Shown here: positions 36,565 through 45,672 of the stretch, piece after piece
Numbering within the stretch: the stretch's first letter is position 1
How the letters are laid out: the number at the start of each line of letters is the position of its first letter
Assembly: GCA_000209465.1 (NCBI GenBank)
Contig: GL890598.1
Coordinates: 9,115-73,114 of the forward strand
DNA length: 64,000 nt
Reading direction: 5' to 3'
Source of the DNA: Lachnospiraceae oral taxon 107 str. F0167
GTDB taxonomy: Bacteria > Bacillota > Clostridia > Lachnospirales > Lachnospiraceae
Notes under the pieces: model-generated
The model's input: the letters and a program-made list of their open reading frames with translations, nothing else
Databases searched by the model: none
Told to the model about the DNA's origin: nothing
Translations under genes and position numbers: made by a program

Positions 36565-36617
36565 ATATATCTCCATCGTAAAACACAAATGAATTATAAT
36601 ATCAGAAAAAATAAAAG

Positions 36618-36651
36618 GCAATATATATCTTATATTTTAGATATATATTGC
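36618..36651 (-). promoter_or_regulatory. AT-rich 12-bp-arm palindrome upstream of tetR
   Basis: GCAATATATATC (36618-36629) and GATATATATTGC (36640-36651) are perfectly complementary arms around 10 bases. It lies 54 bases before the TetR start, between it and the upstream gene. It may be the operator of this regulator; a weak terminator of the upstream gene is the alternative. Confidence 0.55.
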
Positions 36652-36673
36652 TGTATAGGATTTAAAAGGATTT

Positions 36674-37003
36674 TTAGTTTTCTTTCGGTTTTGCCGCCTC
36701 TGCTATTACTCCCATAGCGATAAGCAAAGCAAAAAGCATCATCACACTTCCGGTTGTATCAGGATCATCATTTGTCTGTGTAACGGAAAATCTTCCATTT
36801 GTCTGTCTTGTAAATTTTAAAGAGGAAGCAGACTCTTTAGAATCTGTAAAAAGATTTTCACTGTATTGCATTGATGTATAATTTGTGGAAGAAACTCCTG
36901 CATAAACATTTAATATATGGAAGTTGTATGAAGGTATAAAAGGAACGGCTAAAACTAATGTAAGAATCAGCGCAAAAGCTTTTTGTTTTAATTTTGATTT
37001 CAT
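36674..37003 (-). CDS. Small exported or membrane protein, unknown
   Basis: I start this at 37003, where ACAGGAGGAAATT precedes the ATG on the minus strand; this gives 109 residues. The N-terminus MKSKLKQKAFALILTLVLAV is a signal peptide or anchor, with possible cleavage after VYA. A Ser/Thr-rich middle follows, and the C-terminus has a hydrophobic segment (SVMMLFALLIAMGVIAEAA). I do not recognise a family. It may be co-transcribed with the TetR gene downstream. Confidence 0.7.
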   Translation of the reverse strand: MKSKLKQKAFALILTLVLAVPFIPSYNFHILNVYAGVSSTNYTSMQYSENLFTDSKESASSLKFTRQTNGRFSVTQTNDDPDTTGSVMMLFALLIAMGVIAEAAKPKEN

Positions 37004-37209
37004 AATTTCCTCCTGTTTATTTGAACTCTTTAATATGTCTGTATTATACAATATAATTATTAGAAAAATCTTAAAAGGTATAAATTGCATTATTTTAGGT
37101 ATAAACTGCGTAAAATTCATTTATTATTATCTTATCTTTTTTTTATAAGAGTATTGGGCTATAATAGCCTATATGATATATATTTAATATTCTGATAACA
37201 GGGGGGAAT

Positions 37210-38114
37210 ATGTCAAAAAATAAAAATGCATTGGGAGTCGTAATGCTGTTTCTTGCCGCCTTGATTTGGGGTTTGGCTTTTTCGGCGCAGAGTATAGGGG
37301 CAAGATATGTAAACGCCTATACATTCTTAGCAATAAGAAGCTGGATATCATTTATTGCAATGATTCCTGTTGTGTATTTTTTTAAGAAAAAAAATACCGG
37401 AAACTCAAACAAGCATACAGACAAAAGAGCGTATAAAAAGACCTTATTTATTGCAAGTTTATGTTCGGGATTTTTTTATTTTTTGCAAGTGCGATGCAAC
37501 AAATCGGAATACAAGAATCAAACGCGTCAAAGGCGGGATTTATTACCGCATTATATGTTATTTTTGTGCCCATTATTTCAATGATATTTTTTAAAATAAA
37601 AGAGGGAATCAGGCTTTGGATAAGTGTGGTATTAAGTGTTGTGGGGCTTTTTTTACTCTGCATACATACCGGATTTAATTTAGAATATGGTGATGTAATA
37701 TTATTATTTAGTGCATTATTATTTGCATTACAGATAATTACGGTAGGGCATTTTGTAAAAAAGGTTGAAGTGCTTGATCTTTCAATTTTTCAATTCTTGG
37801 TAGTGGCGGTTTTTTCAAGCATTGTAATGATTTTATTTGAAAAGCCGACTGTAGAAATGATAATAAAAGCAATGCCTTCTTTACTGTTTGTAGGAATTTT
37901 CAGCGGTGCATGCGGTTATACATTGCAAAATATAGGGCAGCAATATGTAAGAGCTAGCGTTGCCGGCCTTTTGATGAGCCTTGAGAGTGTATTCAGTGCA
38001 ATATTTGCATGGATAATACTTGGAGAAGTTTTAAGAAATCGTGAGTTGGCAGGGGCTGTGCTTATGTTTGTTGCTATAATGATTGCACAGCTGCCTGTAA
38101 AAAGGAAAGAATAA
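37210..38114 (+). pseudogene. DMT-family (EamA) transporter with an internal frameshift
   Basis: The first part, from MSKNKNALGVVMLFLAALIW to about LFIASLCSGFF, and the second part, LFFASAMQQIGIQESNASKA to the end at 38114, are two halves of one EamA transporter of about 300 residues in different frames. The break is at the T-runs 37471-37477 (T7) and 37479-37484 (T6); one extra T in either restores the frame. Its stop overlaps the kamB start by one base (TAATG), so it heads the kamB-kamC-pucR operon and might move lysine or a related amine. GGGGGGAA precedes the start. It may be broken, slippage-corrected or mis-sequenced. Confidence 0.85.
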
Positions 38115-39127
38115 TGGATATCTATGATTTGATAAAGGATGAAGAAAGAATTTCTTTTATCGGAATGTGTAAAAATGCCGGAAAGACTACAGTATTAAAT
38201 GAAGTAATAAAAAAATTACATAAGAAACAAAAAAATATACTGCTAACATCAATAGGAAGAGACGGGGAAGAGCTTGATCTCGTTACAAATACAAAAAAGC
38301 CTGAGGTATATATCTATAAGGATGATTATATTGCCACTGCGGCTGATTTGATAAAGTATTGTGATATTACAAAGGAGATAGTGGAGAGCACCGGTATATA
38401 TACACCTCTGGGAGAAATAATAATAATAAGGGCATTGAGTGACGGCTTTGTGCAGATAGCAGGTCCTTCAATATCAACTCAGATGTCAAGAGTTTGTGAG
38501 AGTTTTAAAAAGCACAGTAAAGGAAAGATATTAATAGACGGTGCATTGGAGAGAAAGAGTATTGCCACGGGAAAGGTGAGCAATGTAGCCATACTTTCAA
38601 GTGGAGCTTCCTACAGTCTTGATATGGAAAAAACTATAAGAGATACGATATATACATCAAAGCTTTTTTCACTTCCAAAGTTTGAAATTGGATTACCGGA
38701 GGATTTTAACAGGGAAAACTATGCAAAAAAATATTATATAATAGAAGACGGCAGTTTAAAAAAATCAGAGGAAAATATAGATTTAAAAGAAATCTGGGCA
38801 AAGGAAAGTGATATAGATAATATTTTTGTAAACGGAGGCTTGACTGATGCCATGATAAATCCACTGCTTTTATCCAATGCAAAGCTTGAGGGAAAGCGAC
38901 TGGTGTTTTTTGACGGTTCAAGAATACTGATAAAATACGAAAACTTTGAAAAATTGAAACAAAGAGGTTTGGTATTTTCATGTATTGATACAATAAATAT
39001 TTTGGCAATAACGATAAATCCTTTCTCAGCCTATGGTAATCATTATGACAGTGGTATCTTTTTAGAAAAAATGCAAAAAAGGACAGATTTGCCTGTTATA
39101 GATATTGCAAATAAGTATAGGAGCTAG
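38114..39127 (+). CDS. kamB: Lysine 5,6-aminomutase reactivase subunit KamB
   Basis: The 337-residue protein starts MDIYDLIKDEERISFIGMCK and has the loop GMCKNAGKTTVLNEVIKKL, a P-loop-like nucleotide site. Later segments (GKILIDGALERKS, VNGGLTDAMI) are not familiar from other families. The gene is fused in order with a MutS-like ATPase gene and the lysine fermentation genes, the place where the aminomutase reactivase subunit KamB is annotated. The name therefore rests mainly on context. In this role it would help to remove damaged cobalamin from KamDE. Confidence 0.75.
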   Translation: MDIYDLIKDEERISFIGMCKNAGKTTVLNEVIKKLHKKQKNILLTSIGRDGEELDLVTNTKKPEVYIYKDDYIATAADLIKYCDITKEIVESTGIYTPLGEIIIIRALSDGFVQIAGPSISTQMSRVCESFKKHSKGKILIDGALERKSIATGKVSNVAILSSGASYSLDMEKTIRDTIYTSKLFSLPKFEIGLPEDFNRENYAKKYYIIEDGSLKKSEENIDLKEIWAKESDIDNIFVNGGLTDAMINPLLLSNAKLEGKRLVFFDGSRILIKYENFEKLKQRGLVFSCIDTINILAITINPFSAYGNHYDSGIFLEKMQKRTDLPVIDIANKYRS

Positions 39128-39128
39128 T

Positions 39129-40577
39129 ATGGACTTTCGGCAAAGAGAAAATATAGGTTTTGAATTTATAAAAAGTAAGATGCTTCCCGCCACACCTTTC
39201 GGTATGGAACTTATAAAAAACATAAGTCCCTTTAAAAAAGAGGAAGAAGATATACTTAAGGAAGAACTTAACAATCTGAATAAATTATCAAAAAAATATG
39301 ATATCGTAAAGGCGGATATCAATGCTGTAAGAAGAATATTTATGCAGATGAAGGATGTAAGAGGTTCTATAAAATTCGGTACAGAAAATATACTGTCCGA
39401 TATAGAGCTTTTTGAGATAAAAATAATTTTGATGCATATGGAAAAGCTAAAGCCTCTTATCGAAAAGCTGACACAAAATCTTACCCTTACAGGTTTTAAA
39501 ATAGAAGCTCTAAAGGATGCGGTGGATATACTTGATCCTGACGGCAGAAGAATACCTGCATTTGCGATATATGACGATTATTCGGATACTTTAAAAGCCC
39601 TCAGAAAGAAAAAGCGTGAAATAGAAATAAAGATGCAAGAGAGCGAAGAGGCATTTGAAGGGCTGAAGGATAAAAGACTTTTGATAGCTGTGGAAGAGGA
39701 AAAGGAAGAGAGAAAGATAAGGGAAGAGTTGTCTGTTAAAATCAGACCTTATTTTGGTATCTTGCTAAGTAATATAGAGGCTGTGGCAAGATTTGATCTG
39801 TTGCTTGAAAAATATCGTGTATCAAAGCTTTACCCATCCTGTATGCCGCAAATCACAGAGGATGTGCTTATACTTAAAGATACAAGAAACCCCTATATCT
39901 GTGATATATTAAAGGAAAAGGGGCTTGAGTTTACAGCAATAAGTATTGATATGTCTATCGGTACCACAGTGCTTACAGGAGCCAATATGGGGGGGAAAAG
40001 TGTTACATTAAAGACCGTAGCCCTAAATACATATCTGGCATTATGCGGATTTTTTGTATATGCAAATGTTGCAAGCATACCTCTCTTTGATGATATAATA
40101 ATGATTTTTGAAGAAGCACAGTCTGTAAACAGAGGTCTTTCAAGTTTCGGTGCACAGATAGTGGAGCTGAAAAATCTGTTGAATATTATAGAAAATAAAT
40201 TTGTGTTTGCTATATTTGATGAGTTTGCAAGAGGCACAAATCCAAAAGAGGGAGAGGGCATTGTAAGAGCTCTTGTAGCCCTTTTAAATAAAAAAAGGGC
40301 TCTAAGTCTGCTTGTGACACATTTTGATCATATAGCGGAACTCTCAGGCTGCCATTATCAGGTAAAAGGCTTGCAGGGAGTTTTGGAGGAGAGAATATCA
40401 AAGGCATTACTTACAAAATCAAATGATGATGCAAAGATTGGCGCAATATCGGAATTTATGAACTATGGTATTTTTAAGGTGGAAAAAGAAAAGAAACCTC
40501 CAAAGGAAGCATTGATGATTTGCAGACTTTTAGGCTTGCAGGAAGAACTTTTGGATATATTAAATGAAATAAATTAG
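39129..40577 (+). CDS. kamC: MutS-like ATPase, aminomutase reactivase KamC
   Basis: The start at 39129, with ATAGGAG upstream, gives 482 residues. The C-terminal half is a MutS-type ATPase: Walker A in TGANMGGKSVTLKTVALNTY, Walker B in FAIFDEFARGTNPKEGEG, and the switch THFDHIAEL. The N-terminal mismatch-recognition domains of true MutS are missing and the linker is a coiled coil (about 150-210). This short MutS relative next to kamB is the reactivase ATPase of B12 amino acid mutases, so it should act on KamDE and not on DNA. One base separates it from kamB. Confidence 0.82.
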   Translation: MDFRQRENIGFEFIKSKMLPATPFGMELIKNISPFKKEEEDILKEELNNLNKLSKKYDIVKADINAVRRIFMQMKDVRGSIKFGTENILSDIELFEIKIILMHMEKLKPLIEKLTQNLTLTGFKIEALKDAVDILDPDGRRIPAFAIYDDYSDTLKALRKKKREIEIKMQESEEAFEGLKDKRLLIAVEEEKEERKIREELSVKIRPYFGILLSNIEAVARFDLLLEKYRVSKLYPSCMPQITEDVLILKDTRNPYICDILKEKGLEFTAISIDMSIGTTVLTGANMGGKSVTLKTVALNTYLALCGFFVYANVASIPLFDDIIMIFEEAQSVNRGLSSFGAQIVELKNLLNIIENKFVFAIFDEFARGTNPKEGEGIVRALVALLNKKRALSLLVTHFDHIAELSGCHYQVKGLQGVLEERISKALLTKSNDDAKIGAISEFMNYGIFKVEKEKKPPKEALMICRLLGLQEELLDILNEIN

Positions 40578-40589
40578 AAAGGCAGGGAT

Positions 40590-41750
40590 ATGCCGCTTAC
40601 TATTAGGGACATCATAGAAAATAATTTTTTTCCCGGTACGGAGCTTATAACAGGAAGAGAAAGTGCCGGAAATATAATAAGCTGGGTAAATGTACAGGAG
40701 ATACTGGATGCCGTTGATATGGTCGGAAGCGGAGAGCTCCTTATAACTACGGGTTTTGATCTGGCAGATCATAACAGATATTTTAATTTGATAAAAAGAT
40801 TAAAGGCAAAGGGTGTGGTAGGACTTATGGTGCAGACAGGATATTATGTGGAGAGCATACCTGTTTACATACTGGAATCAGCCAGAAAATATAAATTTCC
40901 GGTACTTGAACTGCCGGCAAGTTTTTCTTTCTCAGAGGTTTTAAAGACCTTGATAAGTGAGATAAACAGGGAATCGATACTGGGTAATCAAAGCTATCTG
41001 GATTTTAATTATTTTTATCCTAAATTAAAAAAGAAGTTAACGGAGAGCCTTTCAAGAGGCATAGGAAATGAAAGGGAAATTGCATTTTTGGCGGTTTCGT
41101 CTGTAAATATATATAATGAGGCAGGCTCCGATATAAATGAAGCATTTGAAACTATAAATTCACTGGTTGTATTCAGCTGTGATACTTATATATGCCATTT
41201 TGAAAAGGGGCTTCAAATGACCTTTTGTATAGGTGTTGAAAACGCTGCAAAGCTTAAGGATTTGATGGATGAAATACAGGTGGTGCTTATAAAACTGTCA
41301 AAAAAGATAGGATTAAATCTTTTTGCCGCTGCGGATATGCTTGTAGAAAATAACAACTTGGAGCAGGCAATAAAGCATTGTATGGAGGCTTTCCAAACTC
41401 TACACAGTATCAGGGCGATAAGAGGTACTTGTATATATGAACATATGCCTTTTTTAAAAAAATTATATTCAATATACAGGACTAATACACTCTATTCAAA
41501 GGAAAATAAGGTATTAAGGCTTTTACTGGATAAAGATAGGGAATCCGACAGCGATTATATAAAGACAATGAAGTTTTATTTGGAGGAAAACGGAAATATT
41601 ACCAGAGCCGCCAAAAGACTCTTTATTCACAGACATACTTTATTAAACAGAATGGAGAGCATAAAAGATTTGACAGGTTTTAAATTTGATGATTTTTATG
41701 AAAGACTGGATTTGTCATTGGCTTTAATATTAAATGATTTTTTTGATTAA
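40590..41750 (+). CDS. PucR-family transcriptional regulator
   Basis: The 386-residue protein begins MPLTIRDIIENNFFPGTELI, a PucR sensor domain (about 1-125), then a middle domain, and ends with the PucR-type helix-turn-helix (about 330-375: EENGNITRAAKRLFIHRHTL, then LNRMESIKDLTGF). PucR regulators control purine, amine or amino acid catabolism. Its place between kamC and kal suggests control of lysine fermentation. It follows kamC by 12 bases with AAAGGCAGGG upstream. Confidence 0.9.
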   Translation: MPLTIRDIIENNFFPGTELITGRESAGNIISWVNVQEILDAVDMVGSGELLITTGFDLADHNRYFNLIKRLKAKGVVGLMVQTGYYVESIPVYILESARKYKFPVLELPASFSFSEVLKTLISEINRESILGNQSYLDFNYFYPKLKKKLTESLSRGIGNEREIAFLAVSSVNIYNEAGSDINEAFETINSLVVFSCDTYICHFEKGLQMTFCIGVENAAKLKDLMDEIQVVLIKLSKKIGLNLFAAADMLVENNNLEQAIKHCMEAFQTLHSIRAIRGTCIYEHMPFLKKLYSIYRTNTLYSKENKVLRLLLDKDRESDSDYIKTMKFYLEENGNITRAAKRLFIHRHTLLNRMESIKDLTGFKFDDFYERLDLSLALILNDFFD

Positions 41751-42058
41751 ATTTTTAAAATCAATTTTATAGGAGGATATGGATTAAAAAGTATTTTTGA
41801 TCCGTATCTTTTTTTGTAAGTAAAATTTACCAAGGTAACTCCTCTTGATATATCATCTTTAAAATAAAATTAGATAGTTATTTATATGAATATATGTAGC
41901 ATAGTGATATTATTAACAATGCTAAAAAGAGGCTATATACACTTTGTCCATCAAATTGTATTTTTTTATATACATTTAGTCAGTAATAAAAACATTAAGT
42001 TTATTGTAATATGTAAATAAAAAGGGATAAAGAAATTTATCAGCGTGAGGAGGAAAAG
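41751..42058 (+). promoter_or_regulatory. Spacer before kal with a likely promoter
   Basis: A promoter-like pair TTGTCC (41944-41949) and TATATA (41967-41972) with 17 bases between lies about 87 bases before kal. Also present are the inverted repeat TTACC-AA-GGTAA (41827-41838), a possible regulator site, and a strong AGGAGG at 41771-41776 followed by the two-codon frame ATG GAT TAA (41779-41787). A weak hairpin TTGATT/AATCAA ends the pucR gene. GAGGAGGAA precedes kal. Confidence 0.5.
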
Positions 42059-42448
42059 ATGGTTAAATCAACAATAAGACTGCGTATGAGTGCTCATGAT
42101 GCACATTATGGAGGTGAACTTGTAGACGGAGCAAGAATGCTTGGTTTATTCGGTGATGTGGCAACCGAGCTTTTGATTATCAATGACGGTGACGAGGGAC
42201 TGTTTAAAGCTTATGACAGTGTGGAGTTTTTGGCACCTGTTCATGCCGGAGATTTTATAGAGGCTACAGGCGAGATAGTTTCTGTAGGAAATACTTCAAG
42301 AAAGATGGTATTTGAGGCAAGAAAGGTAATTACTCCAAGAACCGATATCAATGATTCGGCATGTGATGTTTTAAAGGAGCCTATAGTGGTATGCAGAGCC
42401 AGCGGAACCTGTGTAGTATTAAAAGACAGACAGAGAAATAATAAATAA
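42059..42448 (+). CDS. kal: 3-aminobutyryl-CoA ammonia-lyase
   Basis: This 129-residue hotdog-fold protein removes ammonia from 3-aminobutyryl-CoA to give crotonyl-CoA, the last dedicated step of lysine fermentation. [20 protein letters not shown] and the following region with [19 protein letters not shown] match the Kal family. It is the first gene of the kal-kce-kdd-kamA-kamD-kamE run and has a GAGGAGGAA site. The kce gene follows after 11 bases. Confidence 0.92.
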   Translation: MVKSTIRLRMSAHDAHYGGELVDGARMLGLFGDVATELLIINDGDEGLFKAYDSVEFLAPVHAGDFIEATGEIVSVGNTSRKMVFEARKVITPRTDINDSACDVLKEPIVVCRASGTCVVLKDRQRNNK

Positions 42449-42459
42449 AGAAGATAAAT

Positions 42460-43278
42460 ATGGATAAACTTATTATTACAGCATGTATATGCGGTGCAGA
42501 GGTCACAAAGGAGCAAAATCCCAATATTCCGTATACAGTGGAGGAGATTGTAAGAGAAGCAAAGTCTGCATATGATGCGGGAGCCGCCATCATACATCTG
42601 CATGTAAGAGAAGATGACGGCACACCGACACAGAGTGAGAAAAGATTTAAAGAATGTATTGATGCCATAAAAAAAGAAATACCTGATGTAATCATACAAC
42701 CTTCTACAGGCGGTGCGGTAGGTATGAGTAATGAGGAAAGACTTGCGCCTACCGTGCTTAAGCCTGAGATGGCAACACTTGATTGCGGTACCTGCAATTT
42801 TGGCGGTGATGATATCTTTGTCAATACCGAAAACACTATTATAGAATTTGCAAACAGAATGAATGAGCTGGGTATTAAGCCGGAAGTGGAAGTGTTTGAC
42901 AAGGGCATGATAGATATGGCTATTCGCCTTAACAAAAAGGGCATTATAAAATCACCTATGCATTTTGATTTTGTGATGGGAGTAAATGGCGGTATTTCGG
43001 GAACGGCAAGAGATCTTAACTTTATGGTAGAGAGTATACCGGCAGGTTCAACTTGGACAGCTTCGGGAGTGGGAAGAGCGGAATTTCCTATGGTGACCAT
43101 GGCAATCCTTATGGGAGGACATGCAAGAGTAGGATTTGAGGATAATATATATCTCAGTAAGGGCGTTATGGCAAAGTCAAACGGAGAGCTGGTGGAAAAG
43201 GTCGTGAGACTGGCAAAAGAGCTTGGCAGAGAGATAGCATCACCTGATGAGGCGAGAGAGATATTGGGCTTAAAATAG
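42460..43278 (+). CDS. kce: 3-keto-5-aminohexanoate cleavage enzyme
   Basis: Kce exchanges the 5-amino-3-oxohexanoate with acetyl-CoA to give 3-aminobutyryl-CoA and acetoacetate. The 272-residue TIM-barrel (BKACE, formerly DUF849) has the zinc histidines in IIHLHVREDDGTPTQ, a GGAVGMSNEERL loop, and MHFDFVMGVNGGISGT. Context between kal and kdd fixes this member among the many BKACE substrates. Confidence 0.93.
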   Translation: MDKLIITACICGAEVTKEQNPNIPYTVEEIVREAKSAYDAGAAIIHLHVREDDGTPTQSEKRFKECIDAIKKEIPDVIIQPSTGGAVGMSNEERLAPTVLKPEMATLDCGTCNFGGDDIFVNTENTIIEFANRMNELGIKPEVEVFDKGMIDMAIRLNKKGIIKSPMHFDFVMGVNGGISGTARDLNFMVESIPAGSTWTASGVGRAEFPMVTMAILMGGHARVGFEDNIYLSKGVMAKSNGELVEKVVRLAKELGREIASPDEAREILGLK

Positions 43279-43290
43279 ATTGGAGGAATT

Positions 43291-44325
43291 ATGCTAAAGG
43301 GAAATAAGTATGGTATTCACAGAGTTATTGAGCCTCAAGGAGTATTAACACAGGCTGCAAAAAAGATAGATAATGATATGACAAAAAGATATTCAAATGA
43401 GATTATCTGTGATGTTATTTCATTAAATATCGACTCGGCTTCATTTACACAGATAGAAGAGGCATGTAATAAGGATGTTGAAAAAATCGGACAGATGATT
43501 CTTGATATCGTAAATGAAAGAGGAAAGATGCAAAATCCTGTGACAGGTTCTGGCGGAATGTTTATAGGAACGGTCAGCTATATAGGAGAAGAACTGGATA
43601 CGGATATCAAGGTCGGAGATAAGATAGCATCTTTGGTTTCTCTTTCAATGACACCTTTAAAAATAGATAAGATAAAGGCTATTCATCCTGAAATAGACAG
43701 AGTGGATATAGAAGGTCAGGCTGTTTTATTTGAAAGCGCATTATATGCAAAGCTTCCTGAGGATTTACCGGAGGCACTTGCATTGGCGGCACTTGATGTG
43801 GCAGGTGCACCTGCACAGACGGCAAAACTTGTTCAATCAGGACAGAGTGTACTGGTACTTGGAGGTGCGGGAAAGAGCGGAATGCTTGTTTGCTATGAGG
43901 CTATGAAGAGAGTAGGACCTAAAGGAAAAGTAGTTGCCATGGATTACAGCAAGGAAGGCATTGAGGAACTTAAAAGAATGGGACTTTGCCATGAAGCATT
44001 TCAGGCAAGTGCGGCACTTCCTGTAGAAGTACTTGAAAAAGCCATCGAGCTTAATGACGGAAAAGAATATGATGTTTCCATATGCTGTGTAAATGTAAAT
44101 AATTGTGAGATGAGTGCTATTTTGCCTGTACATGACGGAGGCTGTGTATATTTCTTCTCAATGGCTACAAGCTTTACAAAAGCGGCACTCGGAGCTGAGG
44201 GTGTAGGAAAAGATATAGATATGATCATAGGAAATGGCTATACCAAGGGACATGACAAAATAACATTACAGGAAATTCGTGAAAATCCTGCTATCAGAGA
44301 AGTGTTTGAGAAAAAGTATGTGTAA
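43291..44325 (+). CDS. kdd: L-erythro-3,5-diaminohexanoate dehydrogenase
   Basis: Kdd oxidises 3,5-diaminohexanoate with NAD to 5-amino-3-oxohexanoate. The 344-residue protein begins MLKGNKYGIHRVIEPQGVLT. It has a medium-chain-dehydrogenase-like Rossmann region (VLVLGGAGKSGMLVCYEAMK) with D in VAMDYS for NAD. It lacks the usual zinc-binding cysteines of alcohol dehydrogenases, as expected in this family. It follows kce by 12 bases with TTGGAGG; kamA follows after 79 bases. Confidence 0.92.
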   Translation: MLKGNKYGIHRVIEPQGVLTQAAKKIDNDMTKRYSNEIICDVISLNIDSASFTQIEEACNKDVEKIGQMILDIVNERGKMQNPVTGSGGMFIGTVSYIGEELDTDIKVGDKIASLVSLSMTPLKIDKIKAIHPEIDRVDIEGQAVLFESALYAKLPEDLPEALALAALDVAGAPAQTAKLVQSGQSVLVLGGAGKSGMLVCYEAMKRVGPKGKVVAMDYSKEGIEELKRMGLCHEAFQASAALPVEVLEKAIELNDGKEYDVSICCVNVNNCEMSAILPVHDGGCVYFFSMATSFTKAALGAEGVGKDIDMIIGNGYTKGHDKITLQEIRENPAIREVFEKKYV

Positions 44326-44404
44326 TGTCGGGCAGACAGTATAAAAGCTTGATATGAAAAAGGTGTGCTATTGACTTATACTTTAGAAATGTAAGGGGAA
44401 AAAG

Positions 44405-45661
44405 ATGAGAAACAGTAGAGAAAACGGTTTATTTGCTGATGTTCCTGATCATGAATGGAATGACTGGAAATGGCAGCTTAGAAATAGAATAACAAATGTA
44501 GAGAGTCTGAAAAAATATATAAAACTTACAGAAAAAGAGGAAGAGGGCGTAAAAAGATGTCTGGAAAATCTCAGAATGGCTATTACACCGTATTATCTTT
44601 CGCTTATTGATTTGGAAGATGAAGACGATCCTGTAAGAAAACAGGCAATACCTACAGTTTCGGAGCTTCATATAGCGGATGCGGATCTTGCGGATCCACT
44701 GCATGAAGATACCGATTCACCGGTACATGGTCTTACACATAGATATCCGGACAGAGTTTTATTTTTGGTAACAGATCAATGCTCAATGTATTGCAGACAT
44801 TGTACAAGAAGAAGATTTGCCGGACAAAATGATACAAGTGTGCCTACATCACAGGTGGATGCTTGTATTGACTATATAAGAAGACATCCTGAGGTAAGAG
44901 ATGTATTGCTCTCAGGCGGAGATGCACTTCTTATAAGCAATGAAAAGCTTGAGTATATTATATCCGAGCTTAGAAAAATAGAGCATGTGGAGATAGTAAG
45001 AATAGGCTCAAGAACACCTGTTGTTATGCCGCAAAGAATCACACCGGAACTTGTAAATATGCTTAAAAAATACCATCCGGTATGGCTTAATACACATTTT
45101 AATCATCCAAGTGAGATTACAAAGGAATCGGCAGAAGCCTGTGCAAGACTTGCGGATGCAGGCATTCCTCTTGGAAATCAGACTGTGCTTTTGGCAGGTG
45201 TAAATGATTGTGTACATATAATGACGGATCTTGTACATGAGCTTGTTAAGATAAGAGTAAGACCTTATTATATATATCAATGCGATCTTTCTCAGGGGCT
45301 TGAGCATTTCAGAACTCCGGTTTCAAAGGGAATAGAAATAATAGAGGGACTTAGAGGACATACCTCAGGATACTGTGTTCCTACATTTGTAGTGGATGCA
45401 CCGGGAGGTGGAGGAAAGACTCCGGTTATGCCGAATTATGTTATTTCACAAAGTCCGGGCAAGGTGATACTTAGAAATTATGAGGGTGTTATCACAACAT
45501 ATACAGAGCCTGAGCATTATGAAAATAAATGTAATTGTGATATTTGTAAGGGCAAGAAGGAAAGACATCTTGGAGGTGTAGCCGCTTTGGAGCAGGGATT
45601 TGATATGACAATTGAGCCGGCTGATTTGGCGAGATACAGAAGATCACATGATAAGAAATAG
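44405..45661 (+). CDS. kamA: L-lysine 2,3-aminomutase
   Basis: KamA is a radical SAM, PLP-dependent enzyme that turns L-lysine into beta-lysine. The 418-residue protein has the cluster motif CSMYCRHC (C126, C130, C133), the RRRFAG segment after it, and the PLP-lysine loop [15 protein letters not shown]. The C-terminal [18 protein letters not shown] holds further cysteines as in the clostridial enzyme, which uses them for zinc. It opens the pathway; kamD follows after 11 bases. Confidence 0.96.
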   Translation: MRNSRENGLFADVPDHEWNDWKWQLRNRITNVESLKKYIKLTEKEEEGVKRCLENLRMAITPYYLSLIDLEDEDDPVRKQAIPTVSELHIADADLADPLHEDTDSPVHGLTHRYPDRVLFLVTDQCSMYCRHCTRRRFAGQNDTSVPTSQVDACIDYIRRHPEVRDVLLSGGDALLISNEKLEYIISELRKIEHVEIVRIGSRTPVVMPQRITPELVNMLKKYHPVWLNTHFNHPSEITKESAEACARLADAGIPLGNQTVLLAGVNDCVHIMTDLVHELVKIRVRPYYIYQCDLSQGLEHFRTPVSKGIEIIEGLRGHTSGYCVPTFVVDAPGGGGKTPVMPNYVISQSPGKVILRNYEGVITTYTEPEHYENKCNCDICKGKKERHLGGVAALEQGFDMTIEPADLARYRRSHDKK

Positions 45662-45672
45662 GAGAGAGATAC

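Noticed and set aside
39129-40577. DNA mismatch repair MutS or MutS2
   Set aside because: Only the ATPase half is conserved, the recognition domains and the Smr domain are absent, and the gene lies between kamB and kam regulators.
41944-41972. Sigma-54 promoter for the lysine genes
   Set aside because: No GG-N10-GC element is visible before kal, and PucR is not a sigma-54 activator; a sigma-A type pair fits better.
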